In this document: piece after piece, positions 48,001 to 59,174 of the stretch
How the letters are laid out: each line of letters opens with the position of its first letter
Position numbering within the stretch: position 1 is the stretch's first letter
Assembly (NCBI GenBank): GCA_019188255.1
Contig: JAETXT010000008.1
Location: 3,658,001 to 3,722,000 of the forward strand
Reading direction: 5' to 3'
DNA from: Verticillium longisporum
Lineage: Eukaryota; Ascomycota; Sordariomycetes; Glomerellales; Plectosphaerellaceae
Length of the DNA stretch: 64,000 nt
The notes under the pieces: generated by a model
Seen by the model: the letters and a program-made list of their open reading frames with translations, nothing else
Told to the model about the DNA's origin: nothing
Database searches by the model: none
Position numbers and translations under genes: made by a program

Positions 48001-48770
48001 GTGACGTCCAGTAAGGAGTAGCTCCTGGCATCTGCCACGCAGGCGATTGTGTCGCGACGGACGGAAATGGTGCTCCCGCCGACATCTATGTTCTACTAAG
48101 CATCAGTATGGTCTTCGCTGGAACTGGGTGCGTAACGGCCTACCTTGATAGCCCTGGGATCATCCCCTATCCGCACCACCTGGATTCTACGGTTGAGGGA
48201 CAGCAATATCGTCACCGGATCGTCGGCGTTGGGGTCATCTTGCGGGTCGTTCAGGTCAACACCGCCGACCCAGTTGCAGTTCTTGACCTGTGTAGTGCCA
48301 AAGGCAGGGCTGAGCTCGGGCAAGGAGTAGAAAGTGACGGTCCAGTTGCACAGGATGCAGGCTTTGGACACTCGGGGCAGCAGCAAGATCTGCTGCACGC
48401 CTGGCTTCGTATTGTTGGTCTCAGCAAAGGGAGGCTGGAGTCGGGACGCCAAGATGAAGGTTGGTCGGCCAGAGGGATCGGAGGGGTCGGGCGGGATTTG
48501 GACGAAGTGAAGCAGCTCGGATGCACTGGTTCCTACGTATAAGTTGTGATCTATAATTTGACAGCGTCAGTCGCAGGCCGACTAGACAGCACATGTGCTA
48601 GATAGCGTACCGAAATACTCGACACAGTTGATCTTCACGTCTGTCGCGGGGCCGTCCGCCGAGAGGGGTACATCTTGCAGAAGGGTTCGTAGGACATAAG
48701 GCCCGTCCTGGAGGCGGGCCAAGTCAAGCTGTTGGGGCGATTGCTCCTTGACGGGGTCATCTGAAGCCAT
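45099..48770 (-). CDS. vps3: Vps3 / TGFBRAP1-like CORVET tethering subunit (CNH and Vps39 domains), three exons
   Basis: Proteins of this family tether early endosomes by binding the Rab5-type GTPase within CORVET. Minus-strand exons are 48770-48611, 48550-48144 and 48092-45099 (3,561 nt, 1,186 aa); introns of 60 and 51 bp keep frame. The N terminus forms a CNH-type beta-propeller (residues about 20-420: HNLYVGTSASELLHF, KACILCNWTVTFYSLPELSP, DTIACVADARSYSLLDV) interrupted by a Pro/Ser-rich insert at about 275-345. The rest is an alpha-solenoid with the Vps39_1 region and a Vps39_2-like C terminus (ILGLIPDGWSVDIVAGFL, KALSSAENLRVNHELIVR). No RING or zinc motif ends it. It is divergent from coy1, another membrane-traffic gene. 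The family is secure; Vps3 versus Vps39/Vam6 is inferred from the C-terminal block. Confidence 0.82.
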
Positions 48771-49468
48771 GTCGTGTCAGAGTTTTCAGTGTTATCGGCA
48801 TTGCTTCGCCATGTTTGCCAGGCTGCTCGGTTGGACGGTGGTGCTGAGAGTCGCTCGAATGCTGATCCGGCCGAGGCGATGCTGCCGGGGAGTTCGCGAT
48901 GGGGGCTGGAGCTTGGCGGGCGAGGTGCTCTCACAGGTTGGTCGAGGCAAGCCAAGGCGAGGCAGGGGTAGGTACAGCCAGGTTCCTCGACCGACCTACC
49001 ACATAGGTACGTACGTAGGCACCTACGTACGTACCTAAGGTACCTAGGCAGGTAAGATACCTATACGCCTGATTACGATTACAGGCCAGGTACAGTGGAC
49101 TGCAGCCTCTGCAGCCACTGACAGGAGCTCTAGTGGAGGCGGGAGGCTCGTGCCTGGCTAGCCACCTACGGCGCGACTGATCCACGTCCAACGCACGGAG
49201 CCCGCCTCAGGCCACCTAGCAGCCAATCAGGTGTCGGTGCCGGGGCGCTGCCGGGAACGGAACACGTTCGTCAGGAGCTCCATCATGAAATGGAACCAGA
49301 ACAAGTCGCACCCCGAGATTCAATCTATCTACATCATTAGCACCGAAGCCCAACGACCTTGCTGGACCCGTCGCATCGACCAGCTCGACGCTGTCTCGTC
49401 TTTTTCCCTTGGGTAATGAGTTGATCCGCCAAAGGTAGCCACCACTGCGCCGAACACCGAACACGACC
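48771..49468. promoter_or_regulatory. Shared divergent upstream region of vps3-like and coy1
   Basis: 698 bp lie between the two outward starts. An AGGT/ACGT/ACCT array with self-complementary parts (GGTACGTACGTAGG ... ACCTACGTACGTACC) occupies about 48966-49058, roughly in the middle. Both genes act in Golgi/endosome traffic, so co-regulation is plausible but unproven. Confidence 0.45.
48966..49058. repeat. AGGT/ACCT array between vps3-like and coy1
   Basis: Imperfect, partly palindromic copies of GGTA, ACGT and TACC units. Same sequence family as at 2389-2448. Confidence 0.75.
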
Positions 49469-51780
49469 ATGGCCGACATCGAAGCTCTGGTATCAGCTCA
49501 GGCAGGCCAGATCGACTCTACCAACCCCGCGACCGAAGATGCGCCCCGGCCCGAGGGTGACAACAAGTTCCAGCATGCCATCTCGGCCTGGAGGAGTAAG
49601 AACCAACGCAGCTCACGGCTCAGTGAACGAGATCGTTAACGTCCCTCTCCAGCAATCGACTACACAAACCTCATCTCGAACCTAGACAACACTGCCTCAG
49701 AGATCGTCACGTACCAGAGAGATTCCACAGTTCAGCGGAAGGATCTGGCCCAGAAGACGAAGGAATTTCGAAAGCTCGACGATGGCGCCAAATTGACCGA
49801 GATCAAGGGCTTGTTGAAAGGTATTCGAGGCCGCGTCATCCAAACGCAAAATCCAGACTGACGTTGCCGTGTCCAGCCTACCAGGGATTCATCGATCTGG
49901 TGACGAACCACTCCAAGTCAATCAACTCGACTTTCCTTCAGGCGTACACCTCTCTATCCGAGGCCCCTGACCCATACCCGCTGCTGGAGGCCTCTGTGGA
50001 TGCCATGCTGGTGTCCGAGGACACGGTGCCGAAGCTATCCGAAGAAAACGAGCGCCTCCAGAAGTCAGTCAGTACGCTGACGTCGCAGCTCGAGGAAACC
50101 GAGGCCAAACTACAGACGGAGACGACGGCACGCCGGGAACTGGAGAGCAACCTCGAGACCCGAGTCAAGGAGGTCGAGTCCACTTGGACTGCTGTGGTCG
50201 AAGAGAAGAAGGGCAATTGGGAGGCCAAGGAGAAGGCCTTGGAAGACAAAGTGGAGAACCAGGAGCGTCTGCTGAATGAAATCAAAGCCAGCTATGAGGT
50301 CAACCAACGCCTCGGCAAGACTGACGACGGCGAGGAGTCGCAGGGTGGCCATGTTGCAAGCGCTGAACTTGAGATGCTCAGATCCGACGTTGAGCGCACG
50401 AGTGCCCGCCTGGCCGAGATGGAGGCCAGGAATGAGCAGCTGCGCCTGGACCTGGCCCAGGCCAAGACCCAGGCCTCGGCCTCGTCTGCCACAACGCTCG
50501 AAGACGATCCTGGCTACATGCGAATGCGATCAGAAAACTCCTCTTTGATGCGTAAGCTGGATGCCTCCAGGATCGAAAAGGACGGCATGAAACGCGATCT
50601 CGATACCAGGCTGCGCTCCATAGAGAGAGAAGTCGGCCTACTCAAGGAAGAAAGAGACAATCTCAAGGCAAAGGTCCAGAAGTGGAGCGACTACGATGAC
50701 GTGAAGCAGGAGCTCGAGGTTCTGAAAAGCATCGAGTTTGCAACAGGGGAAGAGGATGACGACGTTACGGAGCGAAGTGGCGAAGACAGCTCTACCGCCA
50801 AGTCGGGTAGTGATACTCTCGAGAAGCTCTTGCTGGCACGCAACAAGAAGCTTGGCGATGAGTTGACCATTCTACGCGTCTCACACCAGGACCTGCAGTC
50901 CAAACTGCAGGACCTTCAGGAAGAGCTCTCTCGAACCAACGCCGATCTGGAGAGGTCGCAAAATCTCAACGAGAAGCTGGAAAACGACCTGGCCGATGTT
51001 CAGTCGGAGTCGACCAATGCCTTCCCATCCGGTGCCTCGGTAGCCATGAGCAGATATGCGCCCTCGGTTGCCCCTGGTAGGAGGGGCGGGGGTAGGATTT
51101 CCCCGACCTCATCCATCATTAGCGGCATCGATCCCCGCATGGGCGGTGGCGAACCCATGGGCGGCGGATCAGGCATCCTGCCCATGGTCACGGCACAACG
51201 TGATCGTTTCAAGAAGAAGAACGCGCAATTGGAAGAAGAGCTTTCAGAAACGCATCGGACAGTGTCACAGCTTCGGCAAGAGATCGCCTCTCTGCAGAAG
51301 GACAATCTAAACTTGTACGAGAAGACTCGATACGTGTCGACGTACAACCGCGCTGGTCCATCGGCGGCGTCGTCATCGGCAGCGTTTGGCTCAAACCCTA
51401 ACCCCTCGACGGTGCCCATTGGCGGCTCCGGCACACCAGGCATGGCCATGGACAGATACCAGAAGGCGTACGAGTCCAACATTTCACCGTTTGCACAGTT
51501 CCGCGGACGAGAGTCGGCGAGAGCGTACAAGAAGATGAGCCTACCGGAGCGCATGGTGTACACGATCACGCGGATGGTGCTTGCGACACGCACGAGTCGA
51601 AACCTCTTCGCGTCATATTGCGCGGCGCTTCACCTATTGGTCTTCATATCGATGTACTGGCTGGTTATGACAGACGTGGACCACCATTACACGGCCATGG
51701 CGAAGTCGGCCGTGGGCGGCTCGGTGGTGGGAGGGGTCGTCGACGGAGGGATAGCGGGAGAGAAAGACTGGTCTCAGTAA
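49469..51780 (+). CDS. coy1: CASP / Coy1 golgin, coiled-coil Golgi membrane protein, three exons
   Basis: CASP/Coy1 is a Golgi tail-anchored coiled-coil protein that helps tether vesicles for intra-Golgi traffic. Exons are 49469-49595, 49653-49820 and 49877-51780 (2,199 nt, 732 aa); introns of 57 and 56 bp have GT..AG ends and keep frame. The N terminus (AISAWRTIDYTNLISNLDNT, then KTKEFRKLDD) matches the family start. Long coiled-coil heptads cover about residues 130-560 (Glu/Lys/Leu-rich), with a Gly/Ser-rich break near 390-440. The C terminus has the conserved motif SLPERMVYTITRMVLATRTSR and one membrane span (ASYCAALHLLVFISMYWLVM, about 677-697), followed by a short lumenal tail. It is divergent from the vps3-like gene. 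Confidence 0.93.
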
Positions 51781-53639
51781 GGCATGGCGGACCGAACCAT
51801 GGCGGCGCCACGTCTGGCCCTGCGGGCGGGACTGTCCCCAAGCGCCGTGCGGCATCCTCTGCCCCCCTTTCGCGGCGCTCGGCAGGTTGAAATCAGGTTT
51901 TCGGTGGCTGGGTTGATTTAGGGTTCTCCGTGACACAGTCGGCATTGCCACTCAGGCGCATCCACGATGTGGCTCACGTGGTCTGCACCGCCTGGATACT
52001 GCAGAGAGCTGAGACTGGGCCTTATCTAGCCAGTATAATATCATATGGATCAACCATCGTCTCGATAGTGATCTGTGCATCATGTCGTGTCAGTTAGCCA
52101 GTCGATGCACTTGTTGGAAGAGATGTTGCCAAGCTAGTCATGCCTTCCCTTCTTCCAACTCGTGTTCGCTATCCTTTAGTTCAGAAAAGTCAGTGGCGGT
52201 CCATGCTTGGACACGCCGCCGATTGAGCGCATATCCGGCCAAGTAAGTTCCTCACGCTTCACAAGTTGAGTTTAGGCATAGAAAAATCAAAGCAAGCTAC
52301 CTGGGAAGTTGTTTTACCGCCGGCCGTTTTGCGCGGCCAGATGGGGCCTGCAAAAGCGCGTCGAGACTCTGGGGCCAATGAGGAAGCGTAGCAGGACTGT
52401 CCTGCATGGCCGCGTCCGGTAATTGGAGAGGGAGGTGGTCGGCTGTCTGGTGAGGGACGCTCGTGGCCAATCGATGATACATTAGGGGATTTCGGCTATT
52501 TTGGGGAGGCGGGAGCATAGACGCCTGGTGTTTTTCTGTGTTTCCTCGACGGGCGGGGATGTCGATAGTAGTGAAGGCGTGGCTTGCTTGGACTGTTGAG
52601 CGAAGTTGGTAGGAATCTGAGCTACTGATACCTATTTACTTACCTACCTAGGTAAGGTACTTGATGTGGGCATATACAACCTGTGGTGGTGAGTCAGCTG
52701 TGTGAATGTTGCTGCCTCGAGATTCATATGAAGTGGACATGGCCTGCTTTGGTCATTGGTGCGTGTCTGCCTCTCGCTGGTTGAGCATCACAAATCAAGA
52801 CGAGCATGGTGGGATGTTAGTGGATTGAATGCTCGTCATTGGCATGGAAGAAAGAAACAATATGGGATAGTATTGTCATCCCTTCGGTTCGCATAACCCA
52901 CGACCGTGGTTCAAACCATGGCATCTCTCGCCTGCACCAGACTGGACGGCTTCCAAACTTTCTGTAGAACAAAATGCCATGTCCCAAAATAGATGCGCCC
53001 GATCGGTTTCCCATCTTGCAGACTCCAGACTCCAGACTTCCAGACTCTAGACCAGCGTTGCCGCCCGGGCGCTTGCATCCCAATACGGCGACGATCGCCC
53101 AGCCACTCCCGGGCCAGGGAACCACCCGCACCCGCTGTGGCACGGGCGGCTGTCAGTCTTGGCTTCTCCGGACGAACAGCATCCACCCGTCGAACCCACC
53201 CTCGCCTGGGTGCCATGGATCCCCTGCTCGTGTCAGGGCGTCTGCAGAAGAGGGTACCTGCAAAGCGCTCTGGCTGGCTCGTGACACGGCGATGCGCTGC
53301 CGCCGGGTCGAGGTGTCAATCGTGGTTCCTTCCCGTGCGTGTTGTGCCTCGTGCCTCGTGGAACGTGGTATAATAGACGTTGGCGCCCTGCTACACGGCA
53401 GCAATCATGAGTCTTCTCGTTTTCCATACCACTCTGCAGCTCGTGTCCATATCAAGAGGCTGGAACCTTTTTCCTTCTGTTGGTTTCATTCGTCTCTTTC
53501 CTATTCATTCCTCTCGGTCTCTGGTTCTTTGGGGTTTCCTTTCGTGATCTGGGCAGGTGCTTCTCCATATCCGCCATCAACGACGACGCCCTCCTGGTCG
53601 CCATAGCTACGAATACAAACTTGCCAAAACACTTCAACT
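51781..53639. other. Intergenic region, no gene seen
   Basis: 1.86 kb between coy1 and the DUF3455 gene. It contains an ACCT/AGGT array near 52634-52660 and a short CAGACTC tandem repeat near 53022-53045. Weak frames exist but none is recognised. Confidence 0.5.
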
Positions 53640-54605
53640 ATGCGTTTCTCGACATTTCTTGCGCCGGTATTGGCCGCCATGGTCCTGGCAGCGCCCCGGT
53701 ACCCGGAGCTCGAAGGCGATAACATCCCGCCCCGCAGCATGGAAGCCATGTCCGAGTACTTCACGCTCCTCGCATCCAAGGTCCAGGCAAGCCGCTACAC
53801 CACGCGTGCGCCCTCGTGCGACCTCTCGCAAGCCAGGATGCCCATCGGTAAGTGCTAGTCGCGCCGTCCACTGCCACCCACTAACAAAGCCCACCAGCCC
53901 CCGAGCCTCTCCCTCCTGTTTCCGAGGGCCTGACCCTCAAGCACGTCGCCGTGGGCCGCGGCACCCAGAACTACACCTGCGACGTCGGCAACGCAACGGC
54001 CGTGCCCCAGGCCGCCGGCGCCGTCGCCTCGCTCTTCAACGTCAGCTGCATCGCCGTCGCCTACCCAGACCTCCTCGCCCTGATCCCCAAGGTCTCGATG
54101 CAGTTCAACCTCTCGACCGAGCCGCTCCTCCCCGGCGCCAACAATCATCGTCTCGGACCCAGCAACGCCGTCTTCGCCGGCGACCACTTCTTCTACGACG
54201 CCAAGACGCCGTACTTCCACATCCGCGAAGGCGACCGCGAGATTGGCGACACGTACTGCGGGCTCAACTCGTCGACGCCGGCGCCTGCTACTTCGGCTGC
54301 GGGCCAGTGGGGGGAGCAGGCCGTGGCGTGGCTGGAGCTCCTCACCAAGGACGGCAGGACAGCGGGGGACATCCAGGAGATCTACCGCCTCACGACAGCC
54401 GGCGGAAGCCCGCCGAGCTCGTGCGCCGGGCAGCCTGAGAGTTTCCAGGTGCAGTATGCTGCTGCGTAAGTTTCTTCTCCCTTCTTGCCCGCGCCCCCAA
54501 TGGCTGTGCTCGTCACAGAAGCTAACGCGCGTCTGTAGGTACTGGTTCTATGCGGGACCCGCGCCGGACACGGAGGACGAGGACGAGGACGAGGACGAGG
54601 CGTAG
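53640..54605 (+). CDS. Secreted DUF3455-family protein, three exons
   Basis: Exons are 53640-53847, 53898-54465 and 54539-54605 (843 nt less introns of 50 and 73 bp, each GT..AG and frame-keeping; 211 aa). Residues 1-18 (MRFSTFLAPVLAAMVLAA) are a signal peptide. The family core is present: VAVGRGTQNYTC (the 'GxGTQ-Y-C' hallmark), a FNVSCIA segment, and a C-terminal tryptophan/Tyr motif YWFYAGP. Fungal members are often labelled 'malate dehydrogenase' in databases, a name with no sequence basis here. The last exon ends in an acidic Glu/Asp run (DTEDEDEDEDEDEA) encoded by a GAC/GAG repeat (54577-54602), unusual for this family in my experience. Function is unknown; likely extracellular or wall-associated. 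Confidence 0.8.
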
Positions 54606-55492
54606 AGTGGCAGCAGTAGGCGTTTTTTTCTTGTTGGGCGGCCCATTTGTTTTCCCTCCTGTTTTCGCACCCAGTCCGGAACTTTGATTTCAAGTTCTCC
54701 AGTGGCAGGTGCATCTTCCGATGTAGGCTAGAGTGCTCCTATAATTGCCAACTTGGCCATGTTGGTGCGTATTGAGTGGCTCCTTTCTGCGACGTCTTGC
54801 ACGGTCGTTCTTGAACGTTAATTCTTATATTCTTGAAGAGTTTGGTGCATTCGAAAATCATTTCTCCGATGGCATCTCCGAAAGAGTACAAAACACACCG
54901 TGGCTGGCATGGTCATGGTGTTGGTGAAAACTGTCAATGGTAATAGCAGCGGCTTGGGCCCCATTTGACTTTCTCTGGAGATCGTTGCGGCCAATGCACC
55001 CCGCTGACGACATGCGGCCCCTCCACTTGGCTGGCCCAGACGCTGATGCCAACCGCCAATGAACGGCAGCATGCCGATACCGATAAGAACATTGGGTGGG
55101 GGGTGCCTGAACTCTGCTGCTGTCGAGGAGCAGACTGTGTCGGCATTAACAAGTTGCAGTCACTTTCCTTGAGTAAACCTTGTCGCCGAGCCCATCACAG
55201 GGCCTACGTCTCAATCGCGTACAGACAAATTCCATGCTGCAATAAAACCATGACGATTTCCCATTATGGGGGTTCGATGTGCTCCATGAAAACATTGGAT
55301 TGACGACACTGCTGCCTCCACCTACTTTCCTACCTTCTTACCTTACCTGCCTGGGGTACCTACCGTACCTTACCTTACGTCTGTCGGTCACTTGCGTTCC
55401 ACCTTCCATCAAGGACCAGCCCTTCCAGTTCTCGACCACTGGACCGGCACCACCGACTCACAAGAAGTCTGGTATTCGGTGGGTTTCACGCG
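54606..55492. other. Intergenic region, no gene seen
   Basis: About 0.9 kb. A TACC/TTACC array lies at 55325-55380, some 115 bp before the proposed F-box start. Nothing else recognised. Confidence 0.5.
55325..55380. repeat. TACC/ACCT array upstream of the F-box gene
   Basis: Imperfect TACCTT/TACC units (cctacttacc, ttaccttacg) with one AGGT-type break. Confidence 0.7.
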
Positions 55493-57937
55493 ATGCCGGG
55501 CCATCGATCGTGGCGATCCTCAGGCCGTCGGCCTGCCAGGTCCGCCTTCTTGCACAAATTACGGAGATGGCCCCCAGAAGACTCCCAAAACCACCTCGCC
55601 GGCGGCCGTCAGCCGCTCACATGGCCTGCCAATGCCATCCCCATGGAACTCTTCATCGAGATAACCTCCTTCCTCTCGAGGTCTGACGTCGAGAATCTGC
55701 GGGCTGTCAATAAGGAATTCGAGCTCAAGCTTGCCTCTCAGTACTTTCGCAACGTCGTTGTTCCTTTCAACGCAGAGCTCTACACGGCCCAGAGCAACGA
55801 GGCAAGAGACGGCGACCACCAAGCAGCCACGGCGCAGACTCTCTCACATGCCGACAGCATCATATCCAACGGGATGCGCATCTTTCAGTCCTTCGGTCAC
55901 CACATTGTCCGCTTCGCCCTCTCCCTCGAGATCAGCGAGGACCACCTAGCCTACCCCCCCGTCAAGACACTTCAGCAGGCCGTTCCCACCTACTGGGGTA
56001 TCTACCGCTGGCCTGTCAACTCGTATGCTCGCTACGCCGAGATCGAAAATCTCGAAGAAACGGCGGACGAGACTCTGCGTCTGAAAGAGGCACTGACCAG
56101 TCTTACTCAGGTCAAGGATCTTGGCCTGAGCTGCGACGCTGGCCTGGGCTACCTTTGTGGACCAGACCGGGACACCCGCATACTCCCTCCACCACATCCC
56201 GTCTTCGGCCTGCGTAATGTGTCCTATGGATCGCTTCAACTGCCGGAGCAACGGCCGAGGAGAACCGCCGTTCAAGGTCCCCGAGATACCAAGCTTAGCG
56301 TGCTTGAGTCCATGGTCAGACGAGCCGGTTTCACCGAAGCACAAACCCCGGACGCCATCGAGACTCTGCTGAATACAGAAGGTGCCACGCTGTCTGGAAT
56401 TGAATTCGATGAGAGGGCCGTACCTACGCCAGCCCCGGCGCCGACGACCGCCACGCACACGGCCCAAGATCCACTCCCAGAGGTGACGAGACCTGCGCCC
56501 AACCCAGACAACGTGCGGAGGCTCACTATCCTCCAACAACGTTGGGGCAACCCGCCCGCCACGTATCCGTTACAACCCAAGGAATTGACGAGGGGCCAGC
56601 TTGAGATGATCCTGGAGATGGACTGGGCTCATCGAGCCCTGATCCAGTCCTACGTTATCGCCATCCTCGATCACTCACGTGCCTCCCGGTTCAGTTCGCT
56701 GACGTCTTTGACCATTGCCAAAATCCCCAGCAGCCACATCAACATGTTCCAGAGGCACGATCTTTGGGATAGTCTGCCCACCCTGCGGAACCTGACGCTC
56801 GCCGTCGTCCCCGACTGGCGTGCCGTGTCTAAGGCTTCTCCAGAACATTCGGTTGAAGAGACGACCATCTCGCCTCTCCTAGCTGTCAACTGGGTGTTCG
56901 TACTACTTTCCGAATACATCTCTCACCGACGAAACATTACCTTTTTCCACTTTGAGTGGATCTGCGGTGGCGAGTTCGCACCTGGCGTCTACCAGCGGAA
57001 TAATTATGTCCTTCCTGCACCCTTTTGCCATCCTACCGCCATGTTCGAACCCCACACAGCCATCAGTGGTCCGATACTTGCTTTGCCGTACATTCGACAT
57101 TTCTCGCTCAAGAATTGCTACGCCACCCCGCACGTTTTGAACCAGGTCATACGTACCATGGCTTTGAGCTCTCTTCAGACTCTTGAATTCGAGAGTGTGT
57201 CTTTGACTGGGCCTCTACGGTTAAAACCAGTGCCGACAACGGCGATGGATGACACGCAGCCTGCTTTCCAACCAGCCGTTGTGTTCGGATCCGTCGCGGT
57301 GGCCGCCGCCAACCAGGTGGCTATTCCAACCCTAATCCAGGTCGATGAGAGCGACTCAGATGATGATGTAATCATTGTAAGCTCAAACATCGGCTTCCGC
57401 CTCCCCAGCCAGATGTCTTGGGCAGGGTTCATCAATCACTTCACGCCGGGGATGACGGTAGAGGGCCTGGCAGCGAGCCTGCCGGCAGCCGGACGACCCA
57501 AGGCATCTGGGCCGAGGCTTCGTCATTGGTTACCTGAAGGGGACTCATTCAGAAGAGAGCGCAAGAGTGGTCTCTACAAGCTGAAGAGCATATCCTTCAA
57601 GTCGTGCGGTTACGCTCGACACGTCGAGGTCAACACCATCACCCCGATCGACAGCGAAGAACCTTGGGCCGATCATGACGTCGCCATGCGGAGAAAGGAA
57701 CTCGAAAACTTCATGCAGGTCTGTGGCGACCATGGCATTGCCAAGATTGTCAACATGCTGTCTTCGGATGACGAAACTCACTTCGGAACTACTTGGAATA
57801 TGACGCAGGGATGGACCGGTGTGTACGATGCCGGAAAGATCAGAGACGCGCAGATGGATGGCATCCTGGAACCAGGCCGTGGCCGTTTCAGCGGCTTCGT
57901 CACGGGTCCCAGGCCTCCGCTTCCCACTGGGCTGTAA
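55493..57937 (+). CDS. F-box domain protein, single long exon
   Basis: 814 residues if translation starts at 55493 (G at -3). The F-box lies at about residues 46-90: ANAIPMELFIEITSFLSRS then LRAVNKEFELKLASQYF. The rest, about 700 residues, has leucine-rich-repeat-like periodicity in places (LTSLTIAKIPSSHINMFQ, LRNLTLAVV) and a conserved-looking SLQTLEFESVSL block, but no domain I can name. F-box proteins usually link a substrate to SCF ubiquitin ligase through Skp1. The first 45 residues are basic and low-complexity, so the true start could lie in an upstream exon that I could not find; the next in-frame Met (MELFIEI) would cut the F-box. Ends at TAA 57935-57937. Confidence 0.78.
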   Translation: MPGHRSWRSSGRRPARSAFLHKLRRWPPEDSQNHLAGGRQPLTWPANAIPMELFIEITSFLSRSDVENLRAVNKEFELKLASQYFRNVVVPFNAELYTAQSNEARDGDHQAATAQTLSHADSIISNGMRIFQSFGHHIVRFALSLEISEDHLAYPPVKTLQQAVPTYWGIYRWPVNSYARYAEIENLEETADETLRLKEALTSLTQVKDLGLSCDAGLGYLCGPDRDTRILPPPHPVFGLRNVSYGSLQLPEQRPRRTAVQGPRDTKLSVLESMVRRAGFTEAQTPDAIETLLNTEGATLSGIEFDERAVPTPAPAPTTATHTAQDPLPEVTRPAPNPDNVRRLTILQQRWGNPPATYPLQPKELTRGQLEMILEMDWAHRALIQSYVIAILDHSRASRFSSLTSLTIAKIPSSHINMFQRHDLWDSLPTLRNLTLAVVPDWRAVSKASPEHSVEETTISPLLAVNWVFVLLSEYISHRRNITFFHFEWICGGEFAPGVYQRNNYVLPAPFCHPTAMFEPHTAISGPILALPYIRHFSLKNCYATPHVLNQVIRTMALSSLQTLEFESVSLTGPLRLKPVPTTAMDDTQPAFQPAVVFGSVAVAAANQVAIPTLIQVDESDSDDDVIIVSSNIGFRLPSQMSWAGFINHFTPGMTVEGLAASLPAAGRPKASGPRLRHWLPEGDSFRRERKSGLYKLKSISFKSCGYARHVEVNTITPIDSEEPWADHDVAMRRKELENFMQVCGDHGIAKIVNMLSSDDETHFGTTWNMTQGWTGVYDAGKIRDAQMDGILEPGRGRFSGFVTGPRPPLPTGL

Positions 57938-59174
57938 CAGCGTTCCGAAGGGAGGCAACATATCGCCACCGTCAAAGGTGGTCTTTTACGGAAAATGACG
58001 CTTCTCGCTCGCCCTTCGATCTGGGTGACGATACAGTCAAGGATACCGGTGGCCATGATTCGCTCGGCCTTGGCAACCCTTATCTCTGTCGAGTGAAACG
58101 GACACGACTTTGGCGAGAGCTGAATACGACGAACTGCATATTGATTTTGATGAGGAGACGCAGAAACAAGAGACTCGTAGGCTGTATTATACGAAAAGGG
58201 CTGGGCGGGTTTCTGGTCATGGGAGTCTCAGAGGCACCCGGCGTTTGAGAATGGGTTATACAGGCAAAGGATTGCTTCGGAGTGCACATTACTCTTGGAT
58301 GATATCTCACGAAAGATTCAATGACTTACGGGTTAGTGGAACGACGAATTATGAGGGGATGAAGCTTGGGGGCGTGCATTGCAAAAGCAACTGCGAGTTT
58401 TGCTCTATTTCAGTTCGGCTTAATTGAGGCGTACGACTGATGGGTATCTACCGATTTGAAGAGGTCTCATTACATGATTTTCAGCCATTGTTTCCATGCA
58501 TTCTCCAATGCATGTTTATGGATCGTGGTGCCTGTCACGATGATGTCCTGCAAGCCACACCGTGTACATGTTGGTGCTGATTACAGCGTGCTTTAGTTGA
58601 ACAGACTTTGAAGCCAAAATCAGTTCCGGCTTTCTAAGAAAGTACGCGGCCGCGGAGGTGATGTAGTTGTTCATGAAGATGACAACTGCCATCATCTGAC
58701 CGTCTCTCAGCAATTGGAACTCCAGACAAGAAATCAAAAGAAAGGAGGCCTACACGGCGTGACCACAGAGCCTGGGAAAGGGTTCGGCAGCACGGGAGGA
58801 CGGGGCACGTCACTTCACAGGAGCAAGCAGCAGGTCATGATTCATTTGCCTTTCAGTGTATTTCGGAGAGCCCTCTCGGAACACGAGCATTTTTCTCTGT
58901 CGCATGCCAATCCCTACAATGCCATGAATCACCATAGCCTTTCCCAGTTACACCATAGCAAATGAACGAGAAAGAAAGCCGCAACGCATAAGGATGGGGG
59001 CCATATGCATTATTCGCAATTTCGTTTCCCGCCCGACCGACGCCCGCCCTGTTGTTCCGCTTGCCTCGAACCTGACCCTCCTGCCTCTCGCTTTGTCTAA
59101 AACCCGACCGGGCAGTAAATTCACCAGGGGGCCCTCAAGAGAAATGATGCGTTTGGGGGAAGAGATCATGTCGC
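57938..59174. other. Convergent intergenic region, no gene seen
   Basis: 1.2 kb between the F-box stop (+) and the rpl17 stop (-). Moderately AT-richer than the genes. No coding or RNA gene signal recognised. Confidence 0.5.

Noticed and set aside
52880..52960. A tRNA-like T-arm (GTTCAAA context near 52909-52915)
   Set aside because: No matching acceptor stem, anticodon arm or A-box could be placed around it.
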